Of a stretch of DNA of 64,000 nt, positions 8,329 through 18,500 are shown piece after piece. Position numbers and translations under genes: made by a program. The stretch's first letter is position 1. The number at the start of each line of letters is the position of its first letter. The stretch is from the NCBI GenBank assembly GCA_934424575.1, contig CAKRXU010000002.1, positions 62,001 to 126,000 on the forward strand, in the 5' to 3' direction. The DNA comes from an uncultured Blautia sp. (lineage in GTDB: Bacteria; Bacillota; Clostridia; Lachnospirales; Lachnospiraceae). The notes beneath the pieces were generated by a model. The model worked only from the letters and a program-made list of their open reading frames with translations, had not been told where the DNA came from and did no database searches.

Positions 8329-10003
8329 TGTTCTTCATATCCTCCTCGTCAAAAACTTCATTCAGACTTGCGCCTGCCGGTACCATCGGGAACACGCTGA
8401 GATCCTGATCGATCCAGCAGTCCAGTACTACAGGTCCGTCTGTTGCGAGAGCCTCGCGGATCGCCGGCTCTACTTCTTCCATCTTCGTAACACGGATCGC
8501 TTTCGCTCCCATGCCCTCAGATATTTTCACAAAATCCACGGCATCGTCAAGGACGGTGTGTGAATATCTGTGTTCATAGAATAAGGTCTGCCACTGACGT
8601 ACCATACCCAGTACATGATTGTTCATGACAATCTGTAAAAGCTGTTTATGGCAGCGTACTGCTGTCGCGATCTCATTCATGTTCATTCGGAAACAGCCGT
8701 CTCCAGCGATGTTGACAACTGTTTTGTCCGGTCTTCCCATCTTGGCACCGATTGCAGCTCCAAGTCCATATCCCATCGTTCCGAGACCACCGGAAGTCAG
8801 GAAGGTACGAGGTTCTTTGTACTTGAAGTACTGTGCGGCCCACATCTGGTGCTGACCGACATCTGTTGAGATAATTGCATCTCCACCTGTGATTTCATAG
8901 AGTTTCTCTATAATGTATGGTCCTGTGAGCTGGGAATGATCATAACTCAGAGGATATTTGGCTTTCATCTCCTGGATATGTTCGATCCACTCCGGATGCT
9001 GTTCTTCTGGGATCATTTCCAGCAGTCTGCGGAGAACTTCTCTTACATCTCCGATCACAGACGCATCTACCACAACATTCTTATTAATTTCTGCCGCATC
9101 GACATCGATCTGCAGGATCTTTGCCTGTTTTGCAAAGGTCTTGGCATTTCCTGTGACACGGTCACTGAAACGTGCGCCCAGAACGATCAGAAGGTCGCAC
9201 TGTGTCACACCGAGGTCGGAAGTCTTAGTTCCATGCATACCGAGCATGCCGGTATACAGAGGATCCTCTCCGGAAAAAGCTCCCTTACCCATCAGACTGT
9301 CACAAACTGGTGACTGGATCTTGTGCGCCAGTTCGCTGATCTCTTTGGAAGCTCCGGAAATAACAGAACCACCGCCGACAAAAATATACGGTTTCTTTGC
9401 TTCCTCGATCATCTGTGCAGCAGTTTCCAGATCTTCTCTGCGGATCGTCTCAGTCTCACGGTTGATCGTAGCCGGACGGCGCAGGGAATATTCATAAGTT
9501 GCTGCTGTTACATCTTTGGTCACATCCACCAGTACCGGTCCCGGACGTCCGCTCTTGGCAATATAAAATGCCTTGCGGAGTGTGTCTGCCAGCATGGAGA
9601 TGTCTTTTACGATAAAACTGTGTTTTGTGACCGGCATTACAATACCGGCAATATCAACTTCCTGGAAAGAATCTCTTCCGAGAAGTGGTTTGCCTACGTT
9701 AGCGGTGATCGCTACGACTGGAACAGAATCCATGTATGCGGTCGCGATACCGGTAACCAGGTTTGTAGCTCCAGGTCCGGAGGTTGCCAGGCACACTCCG
9801 ACTTTGCCTGTAGCACGGGCATAACCGTCTGCCGCATGAGATGCACCCTGTTCATGAGAAGTCAGAACGTGGTGGATCTCATCACTGTGTTTATAGAGAG
9901 CATCATAGACATTGAGGATCGCGCCTCCCGGATAACCGAAAACAGTATCTACTTTCTGTTCCTTAAGGCACTCAATGATGATCTCTGCACCTGTAAGCTG
10001 CAT
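8312..10003 (-). CDS. ilvB: Acetolactate synthase, catalytic (large) subunit
   Basis: Thiamine-diphosphate and FAD-dependent enzyme that condenses two pyruvates (or pyruvate and 2-oxobutyrate) in valine/isoleucine/leucine synthesis. At 563 residues it has the catalytic Glu in SHEQGASHAADGYARA (about 50), the central FAD/DHS-like domain and a TPP-binding GDGCFRMNMNEIATA motif (about 435). No small regulatory subunit (ilvN/ilvH) is adjacent, which is unusual for the biosynthetic enzyme. The start ATG at 10003 follows AGGAGG. It sits 38 bases after ilvD and overlaps serC. Confidence 0.93.
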   Translation of the reverse strand: MQLTGAEIIIECLKEQKVDTVFGYPGGAILNVYDALYKHSDEIHHVLTSHEQGASHAADGYARATGKVGVCLATSGPGATNLVTGIATAYMDSVPVVAITANVGKPLLGRDSFQEVDIAGIVMPVTKHSFIVKDISMLADTLRKAFYIAKSGRPGPVLVDVTKDVTAATYEYSLRRPATINRETETIRREDLETAAQMIEEAKKPYIFVGGGSVISGASKEISELAHKIQSPVCDSLMGKGAFSGEDPLYTGMLGMHGTKTSDLGVTQCDLLIVLGARFSDRVTGNAKTFAKQAKILQIDVDAAEINKNVVVDASVIGDVREVLRRLLEMIPEEQHPEWIEHIQEMKAKYPLSYDHSQLTGPYIIEKLYEITGGDAIISTDVGQHQMWAAQYFKYKEPRTFLTSGGLGTMGYGLGAAIGAKMGRPDKTVVNIAGDGCFRMNMNEIATAVRCHKQLLQIVMNNHVLGMVRQWQTLFYEHRYSHTVLDDAVDFVKISEGMGAKAIRVTKMEEVEPAIREALATDGPVVLDCWIDQDLSVFPMVPAGASLNEVFDEEDMKNNEQSV

Positions 10004-10041
10004 TGCGTTTCCTCCTGTGTATATAAAATGAATGATTTCAG

Positions 10042-11715
10042 TTATTTTGCTTTCGGCACTTCAAGGATCGCTCCTCTGTTGCCTGAGGTAACCATTGCAG
10101 CATATCTTGCAAGATATCCGGTTGTGACTCTTGGTTCACGTGGCTGCCATTTTGCTTTTCTTGCTGCCATCTCTTCATCAGATACTTTGACTTCCAGTTT
10201 GAGTTCCGGAATGTTGATGCTGATGATGTCACCTTCTTCGATCAGGGCGATTGGTCCACCTACGGCTGCCTCCGGTGAAACATGTCCGATGGAAGCTCCA
10301 CGGGATGCACCACTGAAACGTCCGTCTGTGATAAGAGCTACAGAAGATCCAAGTCCCATACCTGCGATCGCAGATGTCGGGTTCAGCATCTCTCTCATTC
10401 CAGGGCCGCCTTTTGGTCCTTCATAACGGATGACTACAACGTCTCCGGCTACGATCTTGCCGCCTTTGATCGCTGCGATCGCATCTTCTTCGCAGTCAAA
10501 GACTCTTGCCGGTCCTTCGTGTACCATCATTTCTTCTACGACTGCGGAACGTTTTACGACACCGCCGTCAGGAGCGATATTTCCTTTGAGGACTGCAAGT
10601 CCACCGGTCTGGCTGTATGGATTGTCGATCGGGCGGATAACTTCAGGATTGAGGTTTACACAGTCTTTGATATTTTCGCCTACTGTTTTGCCTGTTACTG
10701 TCATGCATTCTGTATGGAGAAGTCCTTTTTTGTTCAGCTCGTTCATGACTGCGTAAACACCGCCGGCTTCATTGAGGTCTTCCATGTAAGTCGGGCCTGC
10801 CGGTGCAAGGTGGCAGAGGTTCGGTGTCTTTGCACTGATCTCGTTTGCGAAACTGATATCAAAGTCCATTCCGACTTCATGAGCGATCGCCGGAAGATGA
10901 AGCATACTGTTGGTAGAACATCCAAGTGCCATATCTACCGTCAGGGCATTCAGGATTGCTTCCTTTGTCATGATGTCTCTCGGACGGATGTTTCTGCGGT
11001 ACATTTCCATAACCTGCATACCTGCATGTTTTGCAAGACGGATACGTTCGGAATATACTGCCGGAATGGTTCCGTTTCCACGAAGTCCCATACCAAGAAC
11101 CTCAGTCAGACAGTTCATGGAGTTTGCAGTGTACATACCGGAACAGGATCCACATGTAGGACATGTTTTGTTCTCGAATTCTGTCAGTTCGTCTTCTGTG
11201 ATCTTGCCTGCTGCATAAGATCCAACAGCTTCGAACATACTGGAAAGGCTTGTCTTGTGTCCGTGGATATGACCTGCCATCATCGGACCGCCGCTTACGA
11301 ATACAGTCGGAACGTTGATCCTGGCTGCTGCCATCAGAAGTCCAGGTACGTTTTTGTCACAGTTCGGAACCATAACAAGGGCATCAAACTGATGAGCCAT
11401 TGCCATTGCCTCTGTAGAGTCTGCGATCAGATCTCTTGTTACCAGAGAGTATTTCATTCCGATGTGTCCCATTGCGATACCGTCACAGACAGCGATCGCC
11501 GGGAATACGATCGGTGTACCGCCAGCCATTGCAACCCCCTGTTTTACGGCTGCTACGATCTTGTCAAGGTTCATATGGCCAGGTACGATCTCATTGTAGG
11601 AACTTACGATTCCGACTAACGGACGTTCCATCTCTTCTTTTGTTAATCCAAGGGCATTAAACAGGGAACGGTGAGGTGCCTGCTGTGAGCCTGTTTTTAC
11701 TGAATCACTTCTCAT
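10042..11715 (-). CDS. ilvD: Dihydroxy-acid dehydratase
   Basis: Fe-S enzyme that dehydrates 2,3-dihydroxy acids to 2-oxo acids in branched-chain amino acid synthesis. It is 557 residues. Cluster-ligand regions are visible as [16 protein letters not shown] (about 120) and [19 protein letters not shown] (about 190), and the C-terminal part contains [19 protein letters not shown]. Start ATG at 11715 with AGAGGAG upstream. The gene is preceded by a 195-bp spacer filled with nested palindromes, which separates it from leuB. Confidence 0.96.
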   Translation of the reverse strand: MRSDSVKTGSQQAPHRSLFNALGLTKEEMERPLVGIVSSYNEIVPGHMNLDKIVAAVKQGVAMAGGTPIVFPAIAVCDGIAMGHIGMKYSLVTRDLIADSTEAMAMAHQFDALVMVPNCDKNVPGLLMAAARINVPTVFVSGGPMMAGHIHGHKTSLSSMFEAVGSYAAGKITEDELTEFENKTCPTCGSCSGMYTANSMNCLTEVLGMGLRGNGTIPAVYSERIRLAKHAGMQVMEMYRRNIRPRDIMTKEAILNALTVDMALGCSTNSMLHLPAIAHEVGMDFDISFANEISAKTPNLCHLAPAGPTYMEDLNEAGGVYAVMNELNKKGLLHTECMTVTGKTVGENIKDCVNLNPEVIRPIDNPYSQTGGLAVLKGNIAPDGGVVKRSAVVEEMMVHEGPARVFDCEEDAIAAIKGGKIVAGDVVVIRYEGPKGGPGMREMLNPTSAIAGMGLGSSVALITDGRFSGASRGASIGHVSPEAAVGGPIALIEEGDIISINIPELKLEVKVSDEEMAARKAKWQPREPRVTTGYLARYAAMVTSGNRGAILEVPKAK

Positions 11716-11739
11716 TTTATTATCTCCTCTTTATACAAT

Positions 11740-11822
11740 TATGCGATACCTACGGATTGCTCCGTGCATAGCACTCCCGCAATCCTACCCTCTATTCGCA
11801 TATCGTGGGATTATCATCCCAC
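11740..11822. repeat. Nested palindromes in the leuB-ilvD spacer (part 1)
   Basis: The outer stem TATGCGA/TCGCATA (11740-11746 / 11796-11802) encloses GGATTGC/GCAATCC (11754-11760 / 11779-11785), which encloses GTGC/GCAC. A second perfect hairpin GTGGGAT/ATCCCAC follows (11805-11811 / 11816-11822). There is no T run, so these do not look like terminators. Confidence 0.75.
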
Positions 11823-11842
11823 TTTTATGCTCATATCGGGGC

Positions 11843-11903
11843 GGGTCCCAAGGTCCTTCAACCACTTATGAGCAAGCTCATGTGGTTTCAGACCTTTTGA
11901 CCC
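11843..11903. repeat. Long imperfect hairpin just after leuB (part 2)
   Basis: A 61-base nested stem: GGGTC, AAGGTC, ACCAC and ATGAGC on the left pair with GCTCAT, GTGGT, GACCTT and GACCC on the right around an AA loop. It begins 8 bases downstream of the leuB stop. It could stabilise or process the operon mRNA, or be a small mobile palindrome. Confidence 0.75.
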
Positions 11904-11910
11904 TGGTATC

Positions 11911-12996
11911 TTATACCGCTGCTGCGATCAGATCTCCCATTTCTTTTGTTCCGACAGCTTTGCATCCTTCGGACATGATGTCACCTGTACGGTATCCGTC
12001 TGTCAGGACTTTCTGTACAGCTGCCTCTACTGCGTCTGCCTCTTCGTCAAGGTTGAGTGAGTAACGGAGCAGCATTGCTGCGGAAAGGATCGTTGCGATC
12101 GGGTTTGCTTTATTCTGTCCTGCGATATCCGGTGCGGATCCGTGGCTTGGCTCATACAGACCAAATTTGGTCTCATTGAGGCTTGCAGAAGAAAGCATTC
12201 CGATGGAACCTGTCACCATACTTGCCTCATCAGATAAAATATCGCCAAACATGTTCTCTGTCAGGATAACGTCGAACTGTGCCGGATCATGTACAAGCTG
12301 CATTGCACAGTTGTCAACCAGCATATGCTCCAGAGTTACTTCCGGGTAATCCTTTGCAACTTCTTCTACGACTTTTCTCCAGAGTCTGGAAGAATCCAGA
12401 ACGTTTGCCTTGTCTACGCTTGTGACTTTCTTTCTTCTCTTCATTGCGATGTCAAAGGCTTTGATCGCGATACGGCGGATCTCATTTTCATTGTAGGAAA
12501 GTGTATCGATTGCTTTCTTTACACCGTCTTCTTCGATGGTCTTTCTTTCGCCGAAGTAAAGACCGCCGGTCAGCTCACGGACGATGATCATGTCAAATCC
12601 GTTGTCTCCGATCACTTCTTTTTTGATCGGGCAGGCTTCTTCGAGTTCTTTGTAAAGGTATGCCGGACGAAGGTTTGCAAAAAGGTTCAGCGCTTTACGG
12701 ATAGCAAGGAGTCCTGCTTCCGGACGTTTGGACGGCTCCAGTTTGTACCATGGGGATGTCTTTGCATCACCGCCGATAGAGCCCATCAGAACTGCGTCAG
12801 AGGCTTTGGCTGTAGCAATTGCCTCATCTGTAAGCGGTACGCCGTGGACATCAATAGATGCGCCTCCAAGCAGTACCTCTGAATAAGTAAAGGTGTGGTT
12901 GTATTTCTCACATACTTTATCGAGAACTTTTTTGGCTTCACTGACAATTTCCGGTCCGATTCCATCTCCTGGAATCAATGCGATCTTGTATTCCAT
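11911..12996 (-). CDS. leuB: 3-isopropylmalate dehydrogenase
   Basis: NAD-dependent oxidative decarboxylase in leucine synthesis, 361 residues. The N-terminal [43 protein letters not shown] and the [14 protein letters not shown] segment are hallmarks of LeuB rather than isocitrate dehydrogenase. First gene of the leuB-ilvD-ilvB-serC-serA run. leuA, leuCD and ilvC are not in the window. The start ATG at 12996 follows GAGAGGAAATGAAA. A CTCTGC/GCAGAG hairpin lies in the short leader just before the ribosome site. No T-box is recognisable. Confidence 0.95.
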   Translation of the reverse strand: MEYKIALIPGDGIGPEIVSEAKKVLDKVCEKYNHTFTYSEVLLGGASIDVHGVPLTDEAIATAKASDAVLMGSIGGDAKTSPWYKLEPSKRPEAGLLAIRKALNLFANLRPAYLYKELEEACPIKKEVIGDNGFDMIIVRELTGGLYFGERKTIEEDGVKKAIDTLSYNENEIRRIAIKAFDIAMKRRKKVTSVDKANVLDSSRLWRKVVEEVAKDYPEVTLEHMLVDNCAMQLVHDPAQFDVILTENMFGDILSDEASMVTGSIGMLSSASLNETKFGLYEPSHGSAPDIAGQNKANPIATILSAAMLLRYSLNLDEEADAVEAAVQKVLTDGYRTGDIMSEGCKAVGTKEMGDLIAAAV

Positions 12997-13064
12997 CTTT
13001 TCATTTCCTCTCTCTGCATCACACGAATCCTACGCAGAGTCCTTTCCTCATGGATATTGTTATT

Positions 13065-13093
13065 ATAATAACGCACTTTCTGGCACTTTTCAA
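13065..13093 (-). promoter_or_regulatory. Promoter of the leuB operon
   Basis: On the minus strand TTGAAA (13088-13093), a 17-base spacer and TATTAT (13065-13070), about 70 bases upstream of the leuB start. Confidence 0.65.
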
Positions 13094-13143
13094 CCCTTTA
13101 CTACGTAAAAGTTAGAACGTGTTATAAAAGTAAACGATTTTTA

Positions 13144-13177
13144 TAAAAAAAGAAGTGCCGCATCTGACGCAGCACTT
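13144..13177 (-). terminator. Terminator downstream of yajC
   Basis: AAGTGC/GCACTT stem with an extended GC pair, followed on the minus strand by CTTTTTTT. It closes the tgt-yajC transcript ahead of the leuB promoter. Confidence 0.8.
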
Positions 13178-13193
13178 ACTTTCTTATTTGCAG

Positions 13194-13490
13194 TTATGCG
13201 GATGCCTGTTCTGCCTTCTCCACCTCTGCAATAGCCTGTTTTCTCATTGGGATACGGCAGTTCTTGTTATTGCCGAATTCTACGATCACATCTTCTTCTG
13301 TCATGTCGATGATCACTCCATAGAAGCCGCTTGTGGTAACGATACTGTCACCGACTTCCATGCTGTTGAGCATTGCCTGAAGTCTCTTCTGCTCTTTCTT
13401 CTGAGGACGGATCATCAGGAAATACATTACTCCAAAGATAACAACCATCCACAAGATCATCATACCCATGCTTGCGGTACTTTCATTCAT
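13194..13490 (-). CDS. yajC: Preprotein translocase accessory subunit YajC
   Basis: Small membrane protein of the Sec translocon (SecDF-YajC complex), 98 residues. One N-terminal membrane segment (about 9-27, MMILWMVVIFGVMYFLMI) is followed by the family motif RPQKKEQKR and a cytoplasmic beta-rich part (VGDSIVTTSGFYGVI). AGGAGG precedes the ATG. It follows tgt, the usual bacterial gene order, but a 129-bp structured repeat lies between the two genes here. Confidence 0.93.
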   Translation of the reverse strand: MNESTASMGMMILWMVVIFGVMYFLMIRPQKKEQKRLQAMLNSMEVGDSIVTTSGFYGVIIDMTEEDVIVEFGNNKNCRIPMRKQAIAEVEKAEQASA

Positions 13491-13604
13491 TTGAGATTCC
13501 TCCTGTTTCTACTTACATTCCTGTTCTTCAGGAACACTACATATTATCATACACAAAAAAGCCTGCTACTTCAAGTATTTTTCGGCATTTTGTGTGATTT
13601 ATGT

Positions 13605-13733
13605 GTTACTGTTCACTCCGTTCACAGTAACTTGGTCAAAATACATTCCACATCACCTTCAGTGATAGCATTTTGCCCCGTATGTCTCGGGATTTTGCCA
13701 TATTCATGGCAAAACACCTCGCGGGATACTACC
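13605..13733 (+). repeat. Dispersed structured repeat, copy A
   Basis: This 129-bp element matches the reverse complement of 36086-36213 along its whole length with about one indel. It folds as GTTACTG/CAGTAAC, then CAAAAT/ATTTTG around ATCAC/GTGAT, then TTTTGCCA/TGGCAAAA, and ends CACCTCGCGGGATA. Stem differences between the copies keep base pairing. It lies between tgt and yajC and contains no open frame of note. Confidence 0.85.
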
Positions 13734-13776
13734 ACCATCATATACAACTATCTGTGAAATTTCACTGCCGGGCGGC

Positions 13777-14919
13777 TTATTTCTGCTCTCCGGCTGCAAA
13801 TCCTTCAAGACGCATTTTTTTGTATTCGGAAAATCTGCCTTCGTCGAGGGCATCGCGGATCTCTTCCATCATATGGTTGTAGAAATACAGGTTATGCAGA
13901 ACACAGAGACGCATTCCTAGCATTTCTTTTGCTTTGAGAAGGTGGCGGATATAGGCTCTGCTGTAATGGCGGCATGCCGGGCAGCCGCATCCCTCCTCGA
14001 TCGGGCGGGTATCCAGCTCGTATTTGGCATTGAACATGTTCATCTTGCCGTGGTTGGTATATACGTGACCATGGCGGCCGTTACGGCTCGGATATACGCA
14101 GTCAAAGAAATCGATTCCTCGCTCTACGCTCTCCAGGATATTCGCCGGTGTTCCGACACCCATGAGGTAGGTTGGTTTGTCCTGCGGAAGATACGGTACG
14201 ACTTCATCAAGGATACGGTACATTTCTTCATGTGTCTCACCAACTGCCAGTCCGCCGACCGCATAGCCGTCAAGATCCATCTTGGCGATCTCTTTTGCAT
14301 GTTCGATACGGATATCTTCGTAAACAGCTCCCTGGTTGATGCCAAACAGAAGCTGTTCTTTGTTAATAGTATCCGGCAGGCTGTTCAGACGTGCCATCTC
14401 TGCCTTACATCTTGCCAGCCAGCGTGTGGTACGCTCTACAGATTTCTGTACATAGTCTCTGTCTGCCACACTGCTCGGACATTCATCAAACGCCATGGCG
14501 ATCGTAGATCCCAGATTGGACTGGATCTGCATGCTCTCCTCCGGTCCCATAAAGATCTTGTGTCCGTCAATATGTGACTGGAAATGTACGCCTTCTTCTT
14601 TGATCTTGCGGAGTTTTGCAAGGGAAAACACCTGGAATCCGCCGGAGTCCGTCAGGATCGGACGCTCCCAGTTCATAAACTTATGAAGTCCTCCAAGCTG
14701 CTTCACGATCTTGTCACCAGGACGTACATGGAGATGATAAGTATTGGAAAGCTCCACCTGTGTTCCGATCTCATAAAGATCCTGCGTAGAAACAGCTCCC
14801 TTGATCGCCCCGATCGTACCCACATTCATAAACACCGGAGTCTGGATCGTACCATGGACAGTCTCAAACTGAGCCCTCTTCGCACGCCCCTCCGTTTTCA
14901 TTAATGTATATTTTGCCAT
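13777..14919 (-). CDS. tgt: tRNA-guanine transglycosylase
   Basis: Exchanges guanine-34 of GUN-anticodon tRNAs for a 7-deazaguanine base in queuosine formation. It is 380 residues. It contains the catalytic Asp context ILTDSGGFQVFSLA (about 90), the second Asp in the segment FDCVYPSRNGRHG (about 275), and the zinc site CGCPAC..YSRAYIRHLL (about 310-330). Start ATG at 14919 after GAGGAAC. yajC follows downstream. Confidence 0.96.
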   Translation of the reverse strand: MAKYTLMKTEGRAKRAQFETVHGTIQTPVFMNVGTIGAIKGAVSTQDLYEIGTQVELSNTYHLHVRPGDKIVKQLGGLHKFMNWERPILTDSGGFQVFSLAKLRKIKEEGVHFQSHIDGHKIFMGPEESMQIQSNLGSTIAMAFDECPSSVADRDYVQKSVERTTRWLARCKAEMARLNSLPDTINKEQLLFGINQGAVYEDIRIEHAKEIAKMDLDGYAVGGLAVGETHEEMYRILDEVVPYLPQDKPTYLMGVGTPANILESVERGIDFFDCVYPSRNGRHGHVYTNHGKMNMFNAKYELDTRPIEEGCGCPACRHYSRAYIRHLLKAKEMLGMRLCVLHNLYFYNHMMEEIRDALDEGRFSEYKKMRLEGFAAGEQK

Positions 14920-15023
14920 TTTTGTTCCTCTTTCTGTATGATTTGCATTTGATTTTAAGTATACCAGACAGAAGGAAAATGGTAAAGGGGAATGTTTGGA
15001 TGGGTGGATGGTATGTATGTTAC

Positions 15024-15223
15024 GGAGATGAGGTGTGCGGGGTGGGGCGAGGTTCGAGGGTTCTGAGGTACTAAGGAAGCTGTGATTTTGCTAAAAACGG
15101 GAATAAAATTGTCAAACTCGCTACGCTCAAACAGTGACAATTTTATTCCCAACGCAAACTCCCACCTCCCAAGTACCTCAACGAACCCTCTCAAGCTCAC
15201 CCCACCCCGCACACCTCATCTCC
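15024..15223. repeat. 200-bp palindromic (MITE-like) element
   Basis: The ends are inverted: GGAGATGAGGTGTGCGGGGT on the left mirrors the right end at 15204-15223. The arms stay similar for about 55 bases, and the centre is a perfect 16-bp stem (15099-15114 / 15135-15150) around a 20-base loop. There is no coding potential. It lies in the 638-bp gap between tgt and the activase gene and could be a non-autonomous mobile palindrome. Confidence 0.75.
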
Positions 15224-15300
15224 TCCGCTATCCCACACCGCACCAAACTGAAAAGTAGAAAGAAAAAAGCGAAAAGGCTTACGCTTCAACAGCCAAATCC

Positions 15301-15330
15301 AAAAAAAGCCAGGCAGCCCAAGGCTGCCTG
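15301..15330 (-). terminator. Terminator of the activase gene
   Basis: Perfect CAGGCAGCC/GGCTGCCTG hairpin (15310-15318 / 15322-15330) followed on the minus strand by seven T residues. It lies about 230 bases past the stop at 15558. Confidence 0.85.
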
Positions 15331-15361
15331 ACCCTCTCTCATTCATCCCATCTCCCCCAAC

Positions 15362-15479
15362 ATCCAGGGCGACGCGCGCGACACGCGCACGCCCGTCCCC
15401 ACGCCAAAACCGCGTGGCCAAGGAGGGGGTTCTTAGGGGGAGCTTCGGCCTTCGCAGACTCTGAGATGCTCCCCCTAAG
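15362..15479. repeat. GC-rich hairpin cluster in the 3' region of the activase gene
   Basis: From 15370 to 15418 the sequence is extremely CpG-rich, with GGGCG/CGCCC and CCACGC/GCGTGG hairpins. A perfect 12-bp inverted repeat CTTAGGGGGAGC / GCTCCCCCTAAG follows at 15432-15443 and 15468-15479. It lies between the activase stop and its T-run terminator, so it would be in the 3' untranslated RNA. Confidence 0.6.
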
Positions 15480-15557
15480 GGTTTTCATATTTCCCAAATA
15501 TCAAAAAACAAAAAATTTAACACCAAAAAATTTTATGCTTTCCAAAAGCAAGGGCTA

Positions 15558-18500
15558 TCAGGGCAGTTCCCTGTTAAGATTTTTAACAGCCGTAGAAAGC
15601 ATCAATTTAATACGATTCAGCTGGTTAACTTCACTTGCACCAGGATCATAGTCAATCGCCACAATATTAGCCTCCGGATGCTCCCTCCGGATCTCCTTGA
15701 TAACTCCTTTACCCACAATATGGTTCGGCAGACAAGCAAACGGCTGGATACAAACAATATTCGGCACACCGCCATGGATCAGCTCCATCATCTCGCCAGT
15801 CAAAAACCATCCCTCACCAGTCTGGTTTCCAGGAGATACGATCGGCTCTGCCATCTTCGCCAGATCCGCGATATTCGCAGACGGAGTAAAGTGACGGCTC
15901 TGCGCCAGTGCCTCATTCATCGGCTTACGGAGCCATTCGATCGCCTTGATGCCCCAGTTCGCCATCGTAGCCTTATTCTTCTTAAATCCAAGGAACTCAC
16001 ACTTAAAGTTCTGGTTATAGAAACAGTAATTGATAAAGTCGATCAGATCCGGGCAGACTGCCTCGGCACCTTCTGCTTCCAGAAGTTCTGCCAGATGATT
16101 GTTCGCAGCCGGAAGGAACTTGACAAGGATCTCACCAACAATACCAACTCTCGGCTTCTTCTCACCGGTGATCGGGATCATATCAAACTCATGTACCATC
16201 TCATGGCACATCTTCTTGAACTGGCTGTGGCTGACACTGCTTCCCGTCAGGAAGGAGATCACCCTCTGCTCCCAGATCTTATGCTTACGGTTGACGATTC
16301 CCTCTTCCACCTCATACGGACGCATGCGGTAAACGCATTTCATCAGGATATCTCCAAACACAGCACCATAGCATACTCGCTTGATCAGCGGAAGCGTCAG
16401 CTTGAATCCCGGATTGCTTTCCAGACCACTTAAGTTGATGGAAATAACCGGAACCTGCTCCATGCCGGCCTTCTTGAGGGCGCGGCGGATAAATGCGATA
16501 TAGTTGGACGCACGGCATCCACCACCTGTCTGAGACATGATGACAGCCGTCTTGTTCAGGTCATACTTGCCGGAAAGAAGCGCATCCATAACCTGTCCGA
16601 CTACCATCAGAGACGGATAGCAGGCATCATTATTTACATATTTCAGTCCCACATCAACTGCATGCTTATTATCATTCGGAAGGACTTCCAGATGATATCC
16701 ACAGGTATTAAATGCAGCCTGCAGGATTCCGAAATGGAACGGTGACATCTGTGGGCAGAGAATCGTATAATCCTTACGCATCTGCTTGGTAAATACAACC
16801 TTCTCGATAGAAGACGGTTTGATCTCACGCTCTTTATGCTGTGCATCTTTTGCACGGAGTGCTGCCAGCAGGGAACGTACACGGATCCTTGCCGCTCCAA
16901 GGTTATTCACCTCATCGATCTTCAGGCAGGTATAGATCTTGCCGCTACCATCGAGGATCTCATAAACCTCATCTGTTGTAACCGCATCCAGACCACATCC
17001 AAAGGAATTGAGCTGGATCAGATCCAGATTATCCTGTTTTTTGACAAAGTTTGCTGCCGCATACAGACGGGAATGATACATCCACTGGTCATTGACACGG
17101 ATCGGACGCTCTACTTCTGCAAGATGAGAAATAGAATCCTCTGTAAATACCGCAATACCATAACTGTTGATCAGATCCGGGATACCATGATGGATTTCAG
17201 GGTCGATGTGATACGGACGGCCTGCAAGGACGATTCCTCTTCGTCCGGTATCCTTAAGGTACTGAAGAGTCTCCTCGCCCTTTTTCTGCACATCTTTACG
17301 TGCCTGGGCAAGTTCTTCCCATGCCGCATGAGCTGCTGCCTTTACTTCCTCTGCCGGAATATCCTTAAATACCTGTACCAGACGGTCTGTCAGGATCGCT
17401 TCGGTCGTAAATGCCATAAACGGATTCATAAACTTGATGCTCGGATCTTTGAGCTCATCCACATTGTTCTTGATGTTTTCTGCATAAGAAGTAACGATCG
17501 GGCAGTTATAATGGTTGACTGCATCCGGGAACTCATTTCGTTCATATGGAACACAAGGATAGAAAATAAATTTCACACCTTTTTTGATCAGCCAGCTCAC
17601 ATGACCATGTGCCAGTTTCGCCGGATAACACTCAGACTCACTCGGGATGGACTCAATGCCAAGCTCGTAGATCTTTCTGGTAGAAGTCGGTGAAAGCACC
17701 ACTTCATATTTCAGTTTCGTAAAGAACGTATACCAGAACGGATAATTTTCAAACATATTCAGGACACGCGGGATACCGACCTGTCCCCTTGTTGCCTGAT
17801 CCGGGCTTAACGGCTCATAGGAAAATAGCCTCTTGTATTTATATTCATAAAGGTTCGGCACATGATCCTTGTTCTTCTCTTTGCCGATACCTCTCTCGCA
17901 GCGGTTTCCACTGATGAACTGACGGCCGCCGGTAAATTTATTGATGGTCAGACGGCAGTTATTGGTACATCCACGGCAGTTTGCCATAGATGTGGTATAT
18001 TTTAGCTCATTGATCTTGTCAATGGAAAGCATTGTTGTCTTTTTACCTGTCTCATAGCGTTCTCTCGCGATCAGAGCCGCGCCGAACGCACCCATGATAC
18101 CTGCGATATCCGGACGGATCGCCTCACAATTTGCGATCTTCTCGAAGCTTCGAAGTACCGCATCATTATAAAAAGTACCACCCTGCACAACGATATGTTT
18201 ACCAAGCTCTGTCGCATCAGAAACCTTGATAACCTTGTAAAGCGCATTCTTGATAACAGAGTACGCAAGACCTGCGGAAATATCAGATACCTCCGCGCCC
18301 TCTTTCTGCGCCTGTTTTACCTTAGAGTTCATAAATACGGTACAGCGTGTTCCAAGATCGATCGGATGCTGTGCAAAAAGTGCCGCCTTCGCGAAATCCT
18401 GCACACTGTAGTTCAGGGATTTTGCAAAAGTCTCGATAAAGGAACCACAGCCGGAAGAACATGCCTCATTTAACTGTACGCTGTCTACGGTCTGGTTCTT

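Noticed and set aside
12997..13093. T-box or leucine riboswitch before leuB
   Set aside because: The leader is only about 70 bases, with one short hairpin and no T-box sequence.
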